Origin: a bacterium
Lineage (GTDB): Bacteria > Patescibacteriota > Minisyncoccia > UBA6257 > GWB1-50-10
DNA length: 64,000 nucleotides
Direction of reading: 5' to 3'
NCBI GenBank assembly: GCA_021813265.1
Contig: JAKALF010000001.1
Coordinates: 20,731 to 84,730 of the forward strand
The translations under genes and the position numbers were made by a program. Of this stretch, positions 1 through 7,391 are shown piece by piece; within the stretch, counting starts at the first letter, position 1, and every line of letters starts with the position of its first letter. The notes beneath the pieces were generated by a model, which was not told the DNA's origin, made no database searches, and saw only the letters and a list, made by a program, of their open reading frames with translations.

Positions 1-198
1 CAGCGCGAACTTGGACGCACCAACGATAAGATCCGCTATTTTTTCGGCCATCTGCGGAATCAGATCTTTTTTATCCTTTAATGCGTCAAAAATCTGATCT
101 TCAGAAACGTTCCTTTTCTTCAATTCTTTAAGTAATGAAGAAAAGAAATCGACTATAAACATTAAAGCGGCGAAGATTGATGATTTTTTCTGTGTCAT
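1..198 (-). CDS. Hypothetical protein, N-terminal part (runs off window)
   Basis: Open reading frame of 66 codons on the minus strand, entering from the left window edge with no stop. The start ATG (196-198) is preceded by a strong GGAGGTGTC Shine-Dalgarno (201-209), and a TTGACT-17-TATCAT promoter lies further upstream (308-313 / 285-290). The protein starts MTQKKSSIFAALMFIVDFF, with one short hydrophobic stretch (about residues 8-20), then a charged helical region. I do not recognise a family. It resembles the other small SD-led unknown genes in this window in its signals. The remainder of the gene lies outside the window. Confidence 0.7.
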   Translation of the reverse strand, partial: MTQKKSSIFAALMFIVDFFSSLLKELKKRNVSEDQIFDALKDKKDLIPQMAEKIADLIVGASKFAL

Positions 199-284
199 TT
201 GACACCTCCATATGTTGTGATGTTCCATCATTTCCTACTACCTTTCGGAAACATCGGAAACATCAGGTTTAAAAATCTAGTATA

Positions 285-313
285 ATGATATAACATATCA
301 GATAAAAAGTCAA
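285..313 (-). promoter_or_regulatory. Promoter for the partial minus-strand gene
   Basis: On the minus strand TTGACT (308-313), a 17-nt spacer and TATCAT (285-290). It sits about 87 bp upstream of the start at 198. The plus-strand gene starting at 351 has its own -10-like TATACT at 337-342, 8 nt before its ATG, so the 199-350 gap is a divergent promoter region. Confidence 0.55.
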
Positions 314-350
314 GTGCTATTTCTCCTGTAACATTATATACTTAACATCA

Positions 351-716
351 ATGAAACTTATCGGAAAATTCATTATCCATGTAATCGCGAACATGATTGC
401 GCTTCTTGCCGCGAATTATTTCGTTTCGGGATTTTCTTTTTCGGGAGATTTCTATTCTCTCGTGGTCGTAAGCGCGTTATTTGCTCTGATACAGATGGTG
501 ATAAAGCCGATTTTGAGACTTTTCTCGGGACCCTTAATCGTCTTAACCTTTGGACTCTTCTCAATCGTCGTAAACGCCATCTTGCTCTATATCCTTGACA
601 TATTAAGTTCTGACCTTACAATCCAAGGATATGTTCCGCTTCTTCTGGGGACGCTTATCGTAAGCATAGCGCATATGGTTATAAGCGGAGCGGGAAGGAA
701 GGTATATAAAGAATAA
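351..716 (+). CDS. Phage holin family 4-like membrane protein (YvlD-type)
   Basis: A 121-residue, very hydrophobic protein with four predicted membrane helices (about residues 7-26, 34-52, 58-84, 95-113) and the IKPILRLFSGPLIVLTFGL segment typical of the Mycobacterial 4-TMS phage holin / YvlD family. The family name is historical; the bacterial members are inner-membrane proteins of unclear function. The start ATG is 8 nt after a TATACT -10-like box and lacks a Shine-Dalgarno, suggesting an almost leaderless transcript. It is followed after 2 nt by secG, so the two are likely co-transcribed. Confidence 0.8.
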   Translation: MKLIGKFIIHVIANMIALLAANYFVSGFSFSGDFYSLVVVSALFALIQMVIKPILRLFSGPLIVLTFGLFSIVVNAILLYILDILSSDLTIQGYVPLLLGTLIVSIAHMVISGAGRKVYKE

Positions 717-718
717 TC

Positions 719-931
719 ATGCTTATTATCACAGAAATCATCGTGGCCATCGTTCTTATGATTCTCATTCTTCTTCAGGAACGATCGTCCGGCATGTCGG
801 GTCTTTTTGGGGGAGGGGGAGCGGACGCCTCGTATCAGACTCGAAGAGGCTTAGAAAAGATAATCTTCTGGTCAACAATCGCGCTCGCGGTTGTCTTCGC
901 CGCCCTTGCCATCTTAAAACTCATCGTCTAA
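719..931 (+). CDS. secG: Protein translocase subunit SecG
   Basis: Seventy residues with two membrane helices (about 2-19 and 48-68) separated by the conserved LLQERSSGMSGLFGGG loop that defines SecG. SecG is the small accessory subunit of SecYEG and assists preprotein translocation in the cytoplasmic membrane. The length is normal for the family. The ATG lies 2 nt after the stop of the upstream holin-like gene and the next gene starts 7 nt downstream, so it sits in a tight operon with a solute-binding protein. Confidence 0.93.
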   Translation: MLIITEIIVAIVLMILILLQERSSGMSGLFGGGGADASYQTRRGLEKIIFWSTIALAVVFAALAILKLIV

Positions 932-938
932 CCATTCC

Positions 939-2540
939 ATGTCTATCGCCTCGCTTTTGAAAAACGCTATGTCGTCTAAAGAACGCGTAGCTTTTGGAAT
1001 CGCCTCTACCGCCCTTATCGTCTCGGCTATCGCGACGGGAGTATTTTCCGTAAAAGAAAACAGCTCCTATGTCCCCGTTCGGGGAGGATCCTTCAGTGAA
1101 GGGATAATAGGACAGCCTGTTATGGTAAACCCCATACTTTCCAAGAATCAGGCTGATAGGGATATCAGTTCGCTTGTGTATAGCCCTCTTTCAAAACTCG
1201 TCTCAAGCTCCGAGACGGATCCCGATCAAAGGGTATATACTGTAAAGCTCAAAGAAGGACTCCTTTGGGATGACGGAAAGCCCCTCACGAGCGACGATGT
1301 TATCTTTACCATAAAAACGATTCAAAATCCCGACGCGCGTTCTCCCTTTGAAAAAAACTGGAGAGGGATATCGGTTGAACGATCCAGCGAACTCCAAGTG
1401 GTCTTCACTCTTCCGGTTCCCTATTCTTTTTTCTCCGAGATTCTTTATAAAACTCCCATTATTCCAAGGCATATCTTCTCGGCTATTCCCGTGGAAAACT
1501 ACAGACTCTCTTTGTACAGCTTGAAACCCGTGGGAAGCGGACCGTATAAGGTAAAGAAAATTGATCAGCGAAGAGATGGATTCATAACCGAATATCAGTT
1601 GGTTCCCAATCCAAACTACGCGGGAGATCCTCCCTTTATCACCAATTTCTATTTCAAATTCTATGAAACGGAAAACGATCTTTTCAAAGACTTAAGACTC
1701 CGAGAAATAAACGGATTCGGAAGTCTCTCTCCTTTGGATAAGCGTTTTGAAAACGTCGGGAACGTCAAACTTGAGAAAATCCCCATGTCTCGATACTACG
1801 CGATATTCTTTAATCCCATAAACAACCCTTCTCTCAAGAACAAAAGCGTGCGGAAGGCGCTTGATCTCGCGATTGATAAAAACGAGTTGGTAAAAATCCT
1901 GGGAGATGGAAACGCGTTTCCCATAAACAGTCCGCTTGTTCCTCTCTTAAAAGAAAAAAACACCTTTGAAAACAAATACAACCAAGAAACGGCGAGAAAC
2001 CTTCTTGAAAAGGCTAAAGTGACAAACCTTTCCATCAATCTCATTGTTCCCAACACGGATACGTTCAAAGCGATAGGAGAATTCATTAAAAACGCGTGGA
2101 CGGGAATCGGAATAACGGGTGTGACTATAACCCCCGTTGACCCCGACGCCATCTTTGATAACGCGATCAAAACAAGAACCTATGAAGCGATTCTTTTTGG
2201 AAACGCGCTTGAAAATCCCCTTGATTTCTTCCCCTTCTGGCATTCATCTCAGCGGCTTTCTCCCGGACTCAACCTCTCCTTCTATCAAAACATTGATGTT
2301 GATAAGCTCATAGAAAAAATACAGGAGACACGGGATGAAACGGAACGCGAAAATCTCGCAAACCAAGCCGCTTCTCTCATTGAAAACGACGTTCCCGCCG
2401 TATTCCTTTACACTGAACCCTATTTCTACCTGCGCTCGGAAAAACTTCAAGGAATGAACACGAACTTGATTACCGCCCCAAGCGACAGATTTTTGAACGT
2501 TCAGAATTGGAGCGTCATCATGGCGAGGGTTTTGAAATAA
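939..2540 (+). CDS. ABC transporter substrate-binding protein, family 5 (peptide/oligopeptide type)
   Basis: A 533-residue protein with an N-terminal membrane anchor (about 18-37) and a family 5 extracellular solute-binding fold (OppA/DppA-like): RGGSFSEGIIGQPVMVNPIL near the start, LKEGLLWDDGKPLTSDDV around 107-124, and the SRYYAIFFNP...VRKALDLAIDK signature around 285-315. Family members capture peptides or similar ligands for an ABC importer. No permease or ATPase gene is adjacent, and there is no lipobox, so it probably stays anchored by its N-terminal helix. The start is an ATG 7 nt after secG with no clear Shine-Dalgarno, which fits coupling to secG. Confidence 0.88.
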   Translation: MSIASLLKNAMSSKERVAFGIASTALIVSAIATGVFSVKENSSYVPVRGGSFSEGIIGQPVMVNPILSKNQADRDISSLVYSPLSKLVSSSETDPDQRVYTVKLKEGLLWDDGKPLTSDDVIFTIKTIQNPDARSPFEKNWRGISVERSSELQVVFTLPVPYSFFSEILYKTPIIPRHIFSAIPVENYRLSLYSLKPVGSGPYKVKKIDQRRDGFITEYQLVPNPNYAGDPPFITNFYFKFYETENDLFKDLRLREINGFGSLSPLDKRFENVGNVKLEKIPMSRYYAIFFNPINNPSLKNKSVRKALDLAIDKNELVKILGDGNAFPINSPLVPLLKEKNTFENKYNQETARNLLEKAKVTNLSINLIVPNTDTFKAIGEFIKNAWTGIGITGVTITPVDPDAIFDNAIKTRTYEAILFGNALENPLDFFPFWHSSQRLSPGLNLSFYQNIDVDKLIEKIQETRDETERENLANQAASLIENDVPAVFLYTEPYFYLRSEKLQGMNTNLITAPSDRFLNVQNWSVIMARVLK

Positions 2541-2568
2541 AAAACAAGTCGTGAATTTCACGACTTGT
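2537..2568 (-). terminator. Intrinsic terminator of the minus-strand membrane gene
   Basis: A near-perfect inverted repeat, ACAAGTCGTGAA (2544-2555) and TTCACGACTTGT (2557-2568), lies just past the stop of the minus-strand gene at 2576. On the minus strand it is followed by TTTTTTATTT, a good U-tract. On the plus strand there is no T-run, so it serves the solute-binding gene poorly or not at all. Confidence 0.75.
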
Positions 2569-2575
2569 AACAGTA

Positions 2576-3793
2576 TTAATTAGTCCCTAAAAAGGATGAA
2601 AAAGTCTTATTTTTCTCTAAATATTTCATGACTTTTTCTTCTTTAGGAAATTCCCCATATGAGGATAAGATAAAGACAATGTCTTTATCTTGATTTTCAA
2701 TATACACAATGGGATCGTTTTTTATAACACCGGAAATTGCGTTAACAATTTCCTCTTTGTTTAAAACAATCGCCCCCAAACATGCCGCTATTTTTATAGA
2801 AAGATTATTTTGCCTTGCAAGACGAAGAACGTTTATAAAATGTTCGGTAGGTCTTGGCGCGAATCTAATCTTCACCCTCTCTTCTTCTCTTTCTGAAAGA
2901 CTATCAACCATTTCAGAGAACGCGAACTTCACTACGGCATTTTTTGGTAAAAATCTTACCAAAACTTTCACTAAAACTGGAAAATTAATTTCGGACAAAA
3001 GAAGACATAACACGCTAAAGAACGAAAACATTATGATCATTATGTAATTTTCCATAGTTTTCAGAATAGTTGGGGCTAAAGAAATAAGAGAGGTGAGAAT
3101 AATCCATGATAAAGATAAAGAAGAAGTAAAAAAAATACTAATTTTCTCCTTAAATCCTTCCTTTATTGCCTTTCTTCCTAAACCTGAAAATAAAAGATAA
3201 AGAGAAAGGAAAAAAAATGGACCGCAGAAAAAGAGTATGCCAACGGCGGCAGAACCCCAAATTCCCATGTTAAACAAAGAATAAGCGAGTCCTGTTGAGA
3301 TAAAAGAAAAAAGCGCGAGAAAAAAATATAAGAGAAAATTCAAAGGCGGGGTTGTACCAGTTTTTCCGTAGCAATCGATGTTTTCAAATCGATATAATCC
3401 TGCCTTTTTACAAATCCCCTTCCAAAGATGTTTAGGAAGGGTTGCTATAGGATTCAGTCCCATGTTTGAAAGATAAGTTTCAAATTTGGCTTTTTGAGAA
3501 AGAAAGGCGTCTACCTTTTCTTTTTTCTTTTCCTCTGCGGCGATTTGTTCTTTTTTTTGAATCGCTTTCCGCAACGCTTCCGGATCAGAAACAAAAACCT
3601 CCTTGGTTGAAATTTCCATCTCAAAACCATAGAAGTTTTCTTGTTTTTTTTCTTGAGTCTTAATTTTTTTCTTCTCAAGATCTTCTACTTCGGAGCGAAA
3701 AGAAGATATTGTATTTTCGCTCTCTATAACTTCATTAGCCGCTTTTTCAAGCACTAACAAGTTAACACTACTTAAAAAATCTTCCGATTTCAT
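2576..3793 (-). CDS. Hypothetical coiled-coil membrane protein
   Basis: A 405-residue protein I cannot assign. Residues 1-110 are charged and helical (two Lys/Glu-rich stretches likely to form coiled coil). Residues about 150-290 hold four hydrophobic helices. The C-terminal ~110 residues are soluble and mixed alpha/beta. The start ATG follows an AGAGGT Shine-Dalgarno, and a TTGACT-17-TATAGT promoter sits about 50 bp upstream. It is transcribed alone, ending in a strong terminator. With cytosolic N- and C-terminal domains flanking a membrane hairpin set, a scaffolding or sensing role is possible but not supported by any motif. Confidence 0.75.
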   Translation of the reverse strand: MKSEDFLSSVNLLVLEKAANEVIESENTISSFRSEVEDLEKKKIKTQEKKQENFYGFEMEISTKEVFVSDPEALRKAIQKKEQIAAEEKKKEKVDAFLSQKAKFETYLSNMGLNPIATLPKHLWKGICKKAGLYRFENIDCYGKTGTTPPLNFLLYFFLALFSFISTGLAYSLFNMGIWGSAAVGILFFCGPFFFLSLYLLFSGLGRKAIKEGFKEKISIFFTSSLSLSWIILTSLISLAPTILKTMENYIMIIMFSFFSVLCLLLSEINFPVLVKVLVRFLPKNAVVKFAFSEMVDSLSEREEERVKIRFAPRPTEHFINVLRLARQNNLSIKIAACLGAIVLNKEEIVNAISGVIKNDPIVYIENQDKDIVFILSSYGEFPKEEKVMKYLEKNKTFSSFLGTN

Positions 3794-3841
3794 GTTTTAC
3801 CTCTTAATTTGTGAGAAAAATTGATTTAAAAATGCTGTGTA

Positions 3842-3870
3842 AACTATAAACCGAAAAGTTGAAAAAGTCA
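3842..3870 (-). promoter_or_regulatory. Promoter of the minus-strand membrane gene
   Basis: Minus-strand TTGACT (3865-3870), 17-nt spacer, TATAGT (3842-3847). It is about 50 bp upstream of the start at 3793, which carries an AGAGGT ribosome-binding site. Confidence 0.6.
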
Positions 3871-4129
3871 AATGTTTTCTGGATGGGATAGTAAGCAGCT
3901 TCCTGTGTGATTCTACAGCTACCTATACAAGGTGACACTTTAGAAGAGTAACCGTACAACCTTTGTCACCTCAATCCGCCGAGAATGTAACCCCATATGG
4001 GTAACTGTACGTAGATTTGACATTTTAAAGAATTAGGTTACAATGGTTTTAAAGTTGTCCCTCCTAAAAAGACATTTACCAAAAACAGATGTGAGTCGTT
4101 TTTAGATATCCATATAATTCATATCTGTC
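3871..4129. other. Intergenic region with inverted repeats and a tRNA promoter
   Basis: No ORF is visible. It contains GGTGACA (about 3941) and TGTCACC (about 3976) as an inverted repeat with a ~28-nt loop, two related GTAACYGTAC motifs (about 3960 and 4001), and the tRNA promoter at 4017-4044. The motif repeats could be a regulator-binding site, but I see no proof. Confidence 0.35.
4017..4044 (+). promoter_or_regulatory. Promoter for tRNA-Leu
   Basis: TTGACA (4017-4022), 16-nt spacer, TACAAT (4039-4044), about 85 bp upstream of the tRNA. It may also drive the RNase J gene downstream, because no separate strong promoter is obvious there. Confidence 0.6.
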
Positions 4130-4216
4130 GCTGAGGTGGCGGAACTGGCAGACGCACCGGGTTCAGGGCTCGGCGGGAGCGATCCCTTGGGAGTTCAAAT
4201 CTCCCCCTCAGCACCA
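4130..4216 (+). tRNA. tRNA-Leu (anticodon CAG), CCA encoded
   Basis: An 87-nt class II tRNA. Acceptor stem GCTGAGG (4130-4136) pairs with CCTCAGC (4206-4212). The anticodon arm is CCGGG-TTCAGGG-CTCGG, giving anticodon CAG, which reads CUG leucine codons. A long variable arm follows (GGGAGCGATCCC), then a T arm GGGAG-TTCAAAT-CTCCC, discriminator A and an encoded CCA (4214-4216). The long variable arm and the anticodon agree on leucine. Confidence 0.95.
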
Positions 4217-4248
4217 TTGAAATAACGCTCAAAAAACGTTGCTTTCAA
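4217..4248 (+). other. Hairpin just after tRNA-Leu
   Basis: TTGAAA-TAACG and CGTT-GCTTTCAA form an imperfect stem directly downstream of the CCA end. No T-run follows, so it is a poor intrinsic terminator. It may act in tRNA 3' processing or simply be a weak hairpin in the leader of the RNase J gene. Confidence 0.3.
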
Positions 4249-4322
4249 TATAAATACATTTCTTTCGATTTAACTGCTAATCACGGTTTGTAACTGGAAA
4301 TTAGCTTTTAAACGCTGGAAAT

Positions 4323-6095
4323 ATGACAAGTATGGTTTCAACAAAAACCACACGAGGAGCCTCTTCTCAAAGAAGAAGAGCTCCGTATAAACCTACGACA
4401 TCAAAGGTCGCGCGCGACTCTCAAGAAGACGTGCTTCGCTTTATCCCCCTTGGCGGATTTGAAGAAATCGGAAGAAATATGATGCTTTTCGAATACAAGG
4501 ACGAGATCCTTGTTATTGACGCCGGACTTCAATTCCCCGAACGAGAAACTCCCGGAGTAGACTATATCATCCCGAACGTCTCGTATCTTGCGGAACGCAA
4601 GGAAAACATTAAAGGCATCATCATAACCCATGGCCACTATGACCACATCGGGGCGATTCCCCACGTCTTGGAAAAACTTGGAAACCCCACCTTTTATACC
4701 ACGCGTCTCACGAAAGAAATTATCATGAAACGCCAAGAAGACTACCCCAACTCTCCGAAACCCATATTTGAAGTGGTAAAAGCCGGAGATGACGCGACCA
4801 TCGGAAAATATTTTGAAGTAAAATTCTTCGATGTCGTGCACAATATCCCCGACGGATTCGGCATGATCATCAAAACTCCGATCGGTAACGTTGTTCATCC
4901 GGGAGAATTCAAATTCGACTATGATCGAGAAGGAAAACCCAAAGGTCTTGAGGTTTGGAAACAAGTCGGAGACCAGGGAATCCACACGCTTCTTTTGGAC
5001 TCAACGGGAGCGGAAACTCCGGGACACTCGCTCTCGGAACGCGTGGTCGAATCAGAGCTTGAAAAACTCTTCAAATCGGTGAAAGGAAGAATCCTCGTGG
5101 GAAGTTTTGCTTCCCTTCTTGATCGTTTGGGGGAGATTATAAAAATAGCGGAAAAACTGGGAAGGAAGGTAGCGATAAGCGGAAGATCCATGAAAACAAA
5201 CATACAGATAGCCGAGAATCTCGGGTATCTGAAGTTTGATAAAGGAACGATTGTCCCCTTGGAAGATATTAACAAATATCATGATGAAAACCTTCTCCTT
5301 CTTTGCACGGGAGCCCAAGGGGAAGCAAACGCAAGTTTCGCCCGAATCGCGAACGGGGAACATAAACAAATAAGACTAAAACCAACCGATACGGTTATTC
5401 TTTCATCCTCGGTCGTCCCGGGAAACGAAAAAAGCGTTCAAGACTTGAAAGATAATCTCGCGAGACAAGGAGCCACTATCTATCACTATAAAATGCTTGA
5501 CATTCATTCCTCGGGACACGCTCCTCAGGAGGAATTAAAAACGGTCATGAAACTCATTCATCCAAAATTCTTCATTCCCATGCACGGATATTACTTCATG
5601 AGACAAAGAAACGCTCATCTCGCTCAGGAAGTCTTGGGACTTAAACCCGAACACACGATCTTGGGCGATAACGGACTCGTGATTGAGTTAAGAAAAGACT
5701 CAGCGAAACTCACCGACGAACAAGTCCCCGCTTACTACGTCATGGTTGACGGGTTGGGAGTCGGAGACGTGGGAGAAGTCGTTCTTCGAGATCGTATCAC
5801 TCTCTCGCAAGAAGGCATGATCGTGATCATCACGACCGTCTCCAAACAAGGAGGAAAGATTCTCAAGAATCCCGACATTATCTCTCGCGGATTCATCTAT
5901 CTTAAGGAAAATCAGCCTCTTTTGGATGATGTGCGAAGAAAAATCAGATCCCTTGTCGGAAGAATACCCAGTAATTACAAACAATCCATTGACGCGGATT
6001 ACGTGAAAACCATTATCCGCGATCAGATCGGACAGTTTTTGTATAACAAAACCAAGAGGAGACCCATGATTTTGCCCGTGATTATTGAGGTATAA
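4323..6095 (+). CDS. rnj: Ribonuclease J
   Basis: A 590-residue metallo-beta-lactamase/beta-CASP RNase. The zinc-binding HGHYDHIG motif lies at residues 103-110 and the family hallmark LRFIPLGGFEEIGRNMM starts around 38. A beta-CASP domain follows (PGNEKSVQDLKDNL, DIHSSGHAPQEELK, PMHGYYFMRQ), then the RNase J C-terminal domain. It performs 5'-3' exonucleolytic and endonucleolytic mRNA decay and rRNA/tRNA maturation in bacteria lacking RNase E. The first ~35 residues form a basic, Ser/Thr-rich extension not needed for the fold. Downstream is a strong terminator. A second MBL nuclease of the CPSF type is encoded at 30687-32042. Confidence 0.95.
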   Translation: MTSMVSTKTTRGASSQRRRAPYKPTTSKVARDSQEDVLRFIPLGGFEEIGRNMMLFEYKDEILVIDAGLQFPERETPGVDYIIPNVSYLAERKENIKGIIITHGHYDHIGAIPHVLEKLGNPTFYTTRLTKEIIMKRQEDYPNSPKPIFEVVKAGDDATIGKYFEVKFFDVVHNIPDGFGMIIKTPIGNVVHPGEFKFDYDREGKPKGLEVWKQVGDQGIHTLLLDSTGAETPGHSLSERVVESELEKLFKSVKGRILVGSFASLLDRLGEIIKIAEKLGRKVAISGRSMKTNIQIAENLGYLKFDKGTIVPLEDINKYHDENLLLLCTGAQGEANASFARIANGEHKQIRLKPTDTVILSSSVVPGNEKSVQDLKDNLARQGATIYHYKMLDIHSSGHAPQEELKTVMKLIHPKFFIPMHGYYFMRQRNAHLAQEVLGLKPEHTILGDNGLVIELRKDSAKLTDEQVPAYYVMVDGLGVGDVGEVVLRDRITLSQEGMIVIITTVSKQGGKILKNPDIISRGFIYLKENQPLLDDVRRKIRSLVGRIPSNYKQSIDADYVKTIIRDQIGQFLYNKTKRRPMILPVIIEV

Positions 6096-6101
6096 CGAAG
6101 A

Positions 6102-6135
6102 AAATCAGCACATACTACATGTGCTGATTTTTTTA
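6102..6135 (+). terminator. Intrinsic terminator after RNase J
   Basis: AAATCAGCACAT (6102-6113), a 5-nt loop, ATGTGCTGATTT (6119-6130) and a run of T. It starts 6 nt after the RNase J stop codon. Confidence 0.9.
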
Positions 6136-6158
6136 TTTTGTTTTACAATAATCATGTT

Positions 6159-7391
6159 ATGTCTCGAAGAAAAAAACCTGATTTGATATTCCCTAAAGGG
6201 TTTCTATGGGGAGCCTCAACGAGTTCTCATCAGGTTGAGGGAAATACGCGTAACGAATGGAGCGAGTGGGAACTTTCAGAGTCCCGCGTGAGAGATCTCG
6301 AGCGTAGAGGACTCATACGGCAATACGGTCTTGAAACCTACGTGTCGGGAAAAGCGTGCGATCACTATAATCGCTTTGAAAAAGATTTTAACCTCGCGAA
6401 AAAACTGGGTCACAACGCTCATCGGTTTTCCTTAGAATGGTCGCGTGTTGAACCGGAAAAAGGCGTCTTTGATGAAAGAGAAATCAAGCATTATAAACAA
6501 GTCGTAAAAACATTAAAAGACTTGGGAATAGAACCGTTCGTAACTCTTTGGCATTGGACCCTTCCCTTATGGCTTGTCCGTGAAGGCGGCTGGGAATCAA
6601 AACACGCGCCTCACTATTTCACTCGTTTCGTGGAGCGAATGGTTTCGGCTCTCGGAAAAGACGTGGCGTTTTGGATAACGATAAACGAACCTGAAATATA
6701 CGCTTCTTTCTCCTACCTAAAAGGCGAGTGGCCCCCCGAGAAAACAAACCCCCTGACTTTTTTGAAGGTTATTAAAAATCTCATAGCGGGACATAAAAAG
6801 GCGTATGAGGTGATAAAACGGTATTCCAAAGAAGCTTCGGTTGGTATAGCAAAAAATAACACATATTTTGAGGCCTCTCACGGATGGGCAAACAAAATCG
6901 TAAAACAAATCTCCGATAGATTTTGGAATTTCTGGTTTTTAAACGCCATACAAAAGCATCAGGATTTTATAGGCTTAAATTATTATTTCCACAGCGTCAT
7001 ACGGAACGGGTTTAATAAAAACAAGAACAAGCTCGTATCTGATCTTGGATGGGAATTGTATCCCGAAGGAATCTATCATTGCCTCAAAGACCTGGGGAAA
7101 TATGAGAGGCCTATCTATATAACCGAAAACGGCCTTGCTGACGCGCGCGATAAACATCGCTCATGGTTTATAAAAAAAACATTATTCTATATCCACAAAG
7201 CGATCCAAGAAGGAAGTGATGTCCGTGGATACCTCCACTGGTCACTTATGGACAACTTTGAGTGGGCTCATGGTTTTCTCCCGCGTTTTGGGCTTATAGA
7301 AATAGATTATAAAAAACAAAAACGCGTTCCGCGTCCTTCGGCAATGTTATACCAAGAAATCATTAAACAAAACGGGATCATTACATCATGA
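6159..7391 (+). CDS. Glycoside hydrolase family 1 (beta-glycosidase)
   Basis: A 410-residue GH1 enzyme that hydrolyses beta-linked glucosides or galactosides by a retaining mechanism. The start is taken as ATG 6159 (MSRRKKPDLIFPKGFLWGAS); an in-frame TTG at 6138 is upstream but lies just after the terminator. Visible motifs are the N-terminal FPKGFLWGASTSSHQVEG, acid/base Glu in TINEP (E177), nucleophile Glu in YITENG (E323), and the aglycone-site NFEWAHGF near 366. It lacks a signal peptide, so it should act in the cytoplasm. It is slightly shorter than typical GH1 (about 450). It overlaps the next gene by 4 nt (ATGA), so the two are translationally coupled. Confidence 0.92.
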   Translation: MSRRKKPDLIFPKGFLWGASTSSHQVEGNTRNEWSEWELSESRVRDLERRGLIRQYGLETYVSGKACDHYNRFEKDFNLAKKLGHNAHRFSLEWSRVEPEKGVFDEREIKHYKQVVKTLKDLGIEPFVTLWHWTLPLWLVREGGWESKHAPHYFTRFVERMVSALGKDVAFWITINEPEIYASFSYLKGEWPPEKTNPLTFLKVIKNLIAGHKKAYEVIKRYSKEASVGIAKNNTYFEASHGWANKIVKQISDRFWNFWFLNAIQKHQDFIGLNYYFHSVIRNGFNKNKNKLVSDLGWELYPEGIYHCLKDLGKYERPIYITENGLADARDKHRSWFIKKTLFYIHKAIQEGSDVRGYLHWSLMDNFEWAHGFLPRFGLIEIDYKKQKRVPRPSAMLYQEIIKQNGIITS

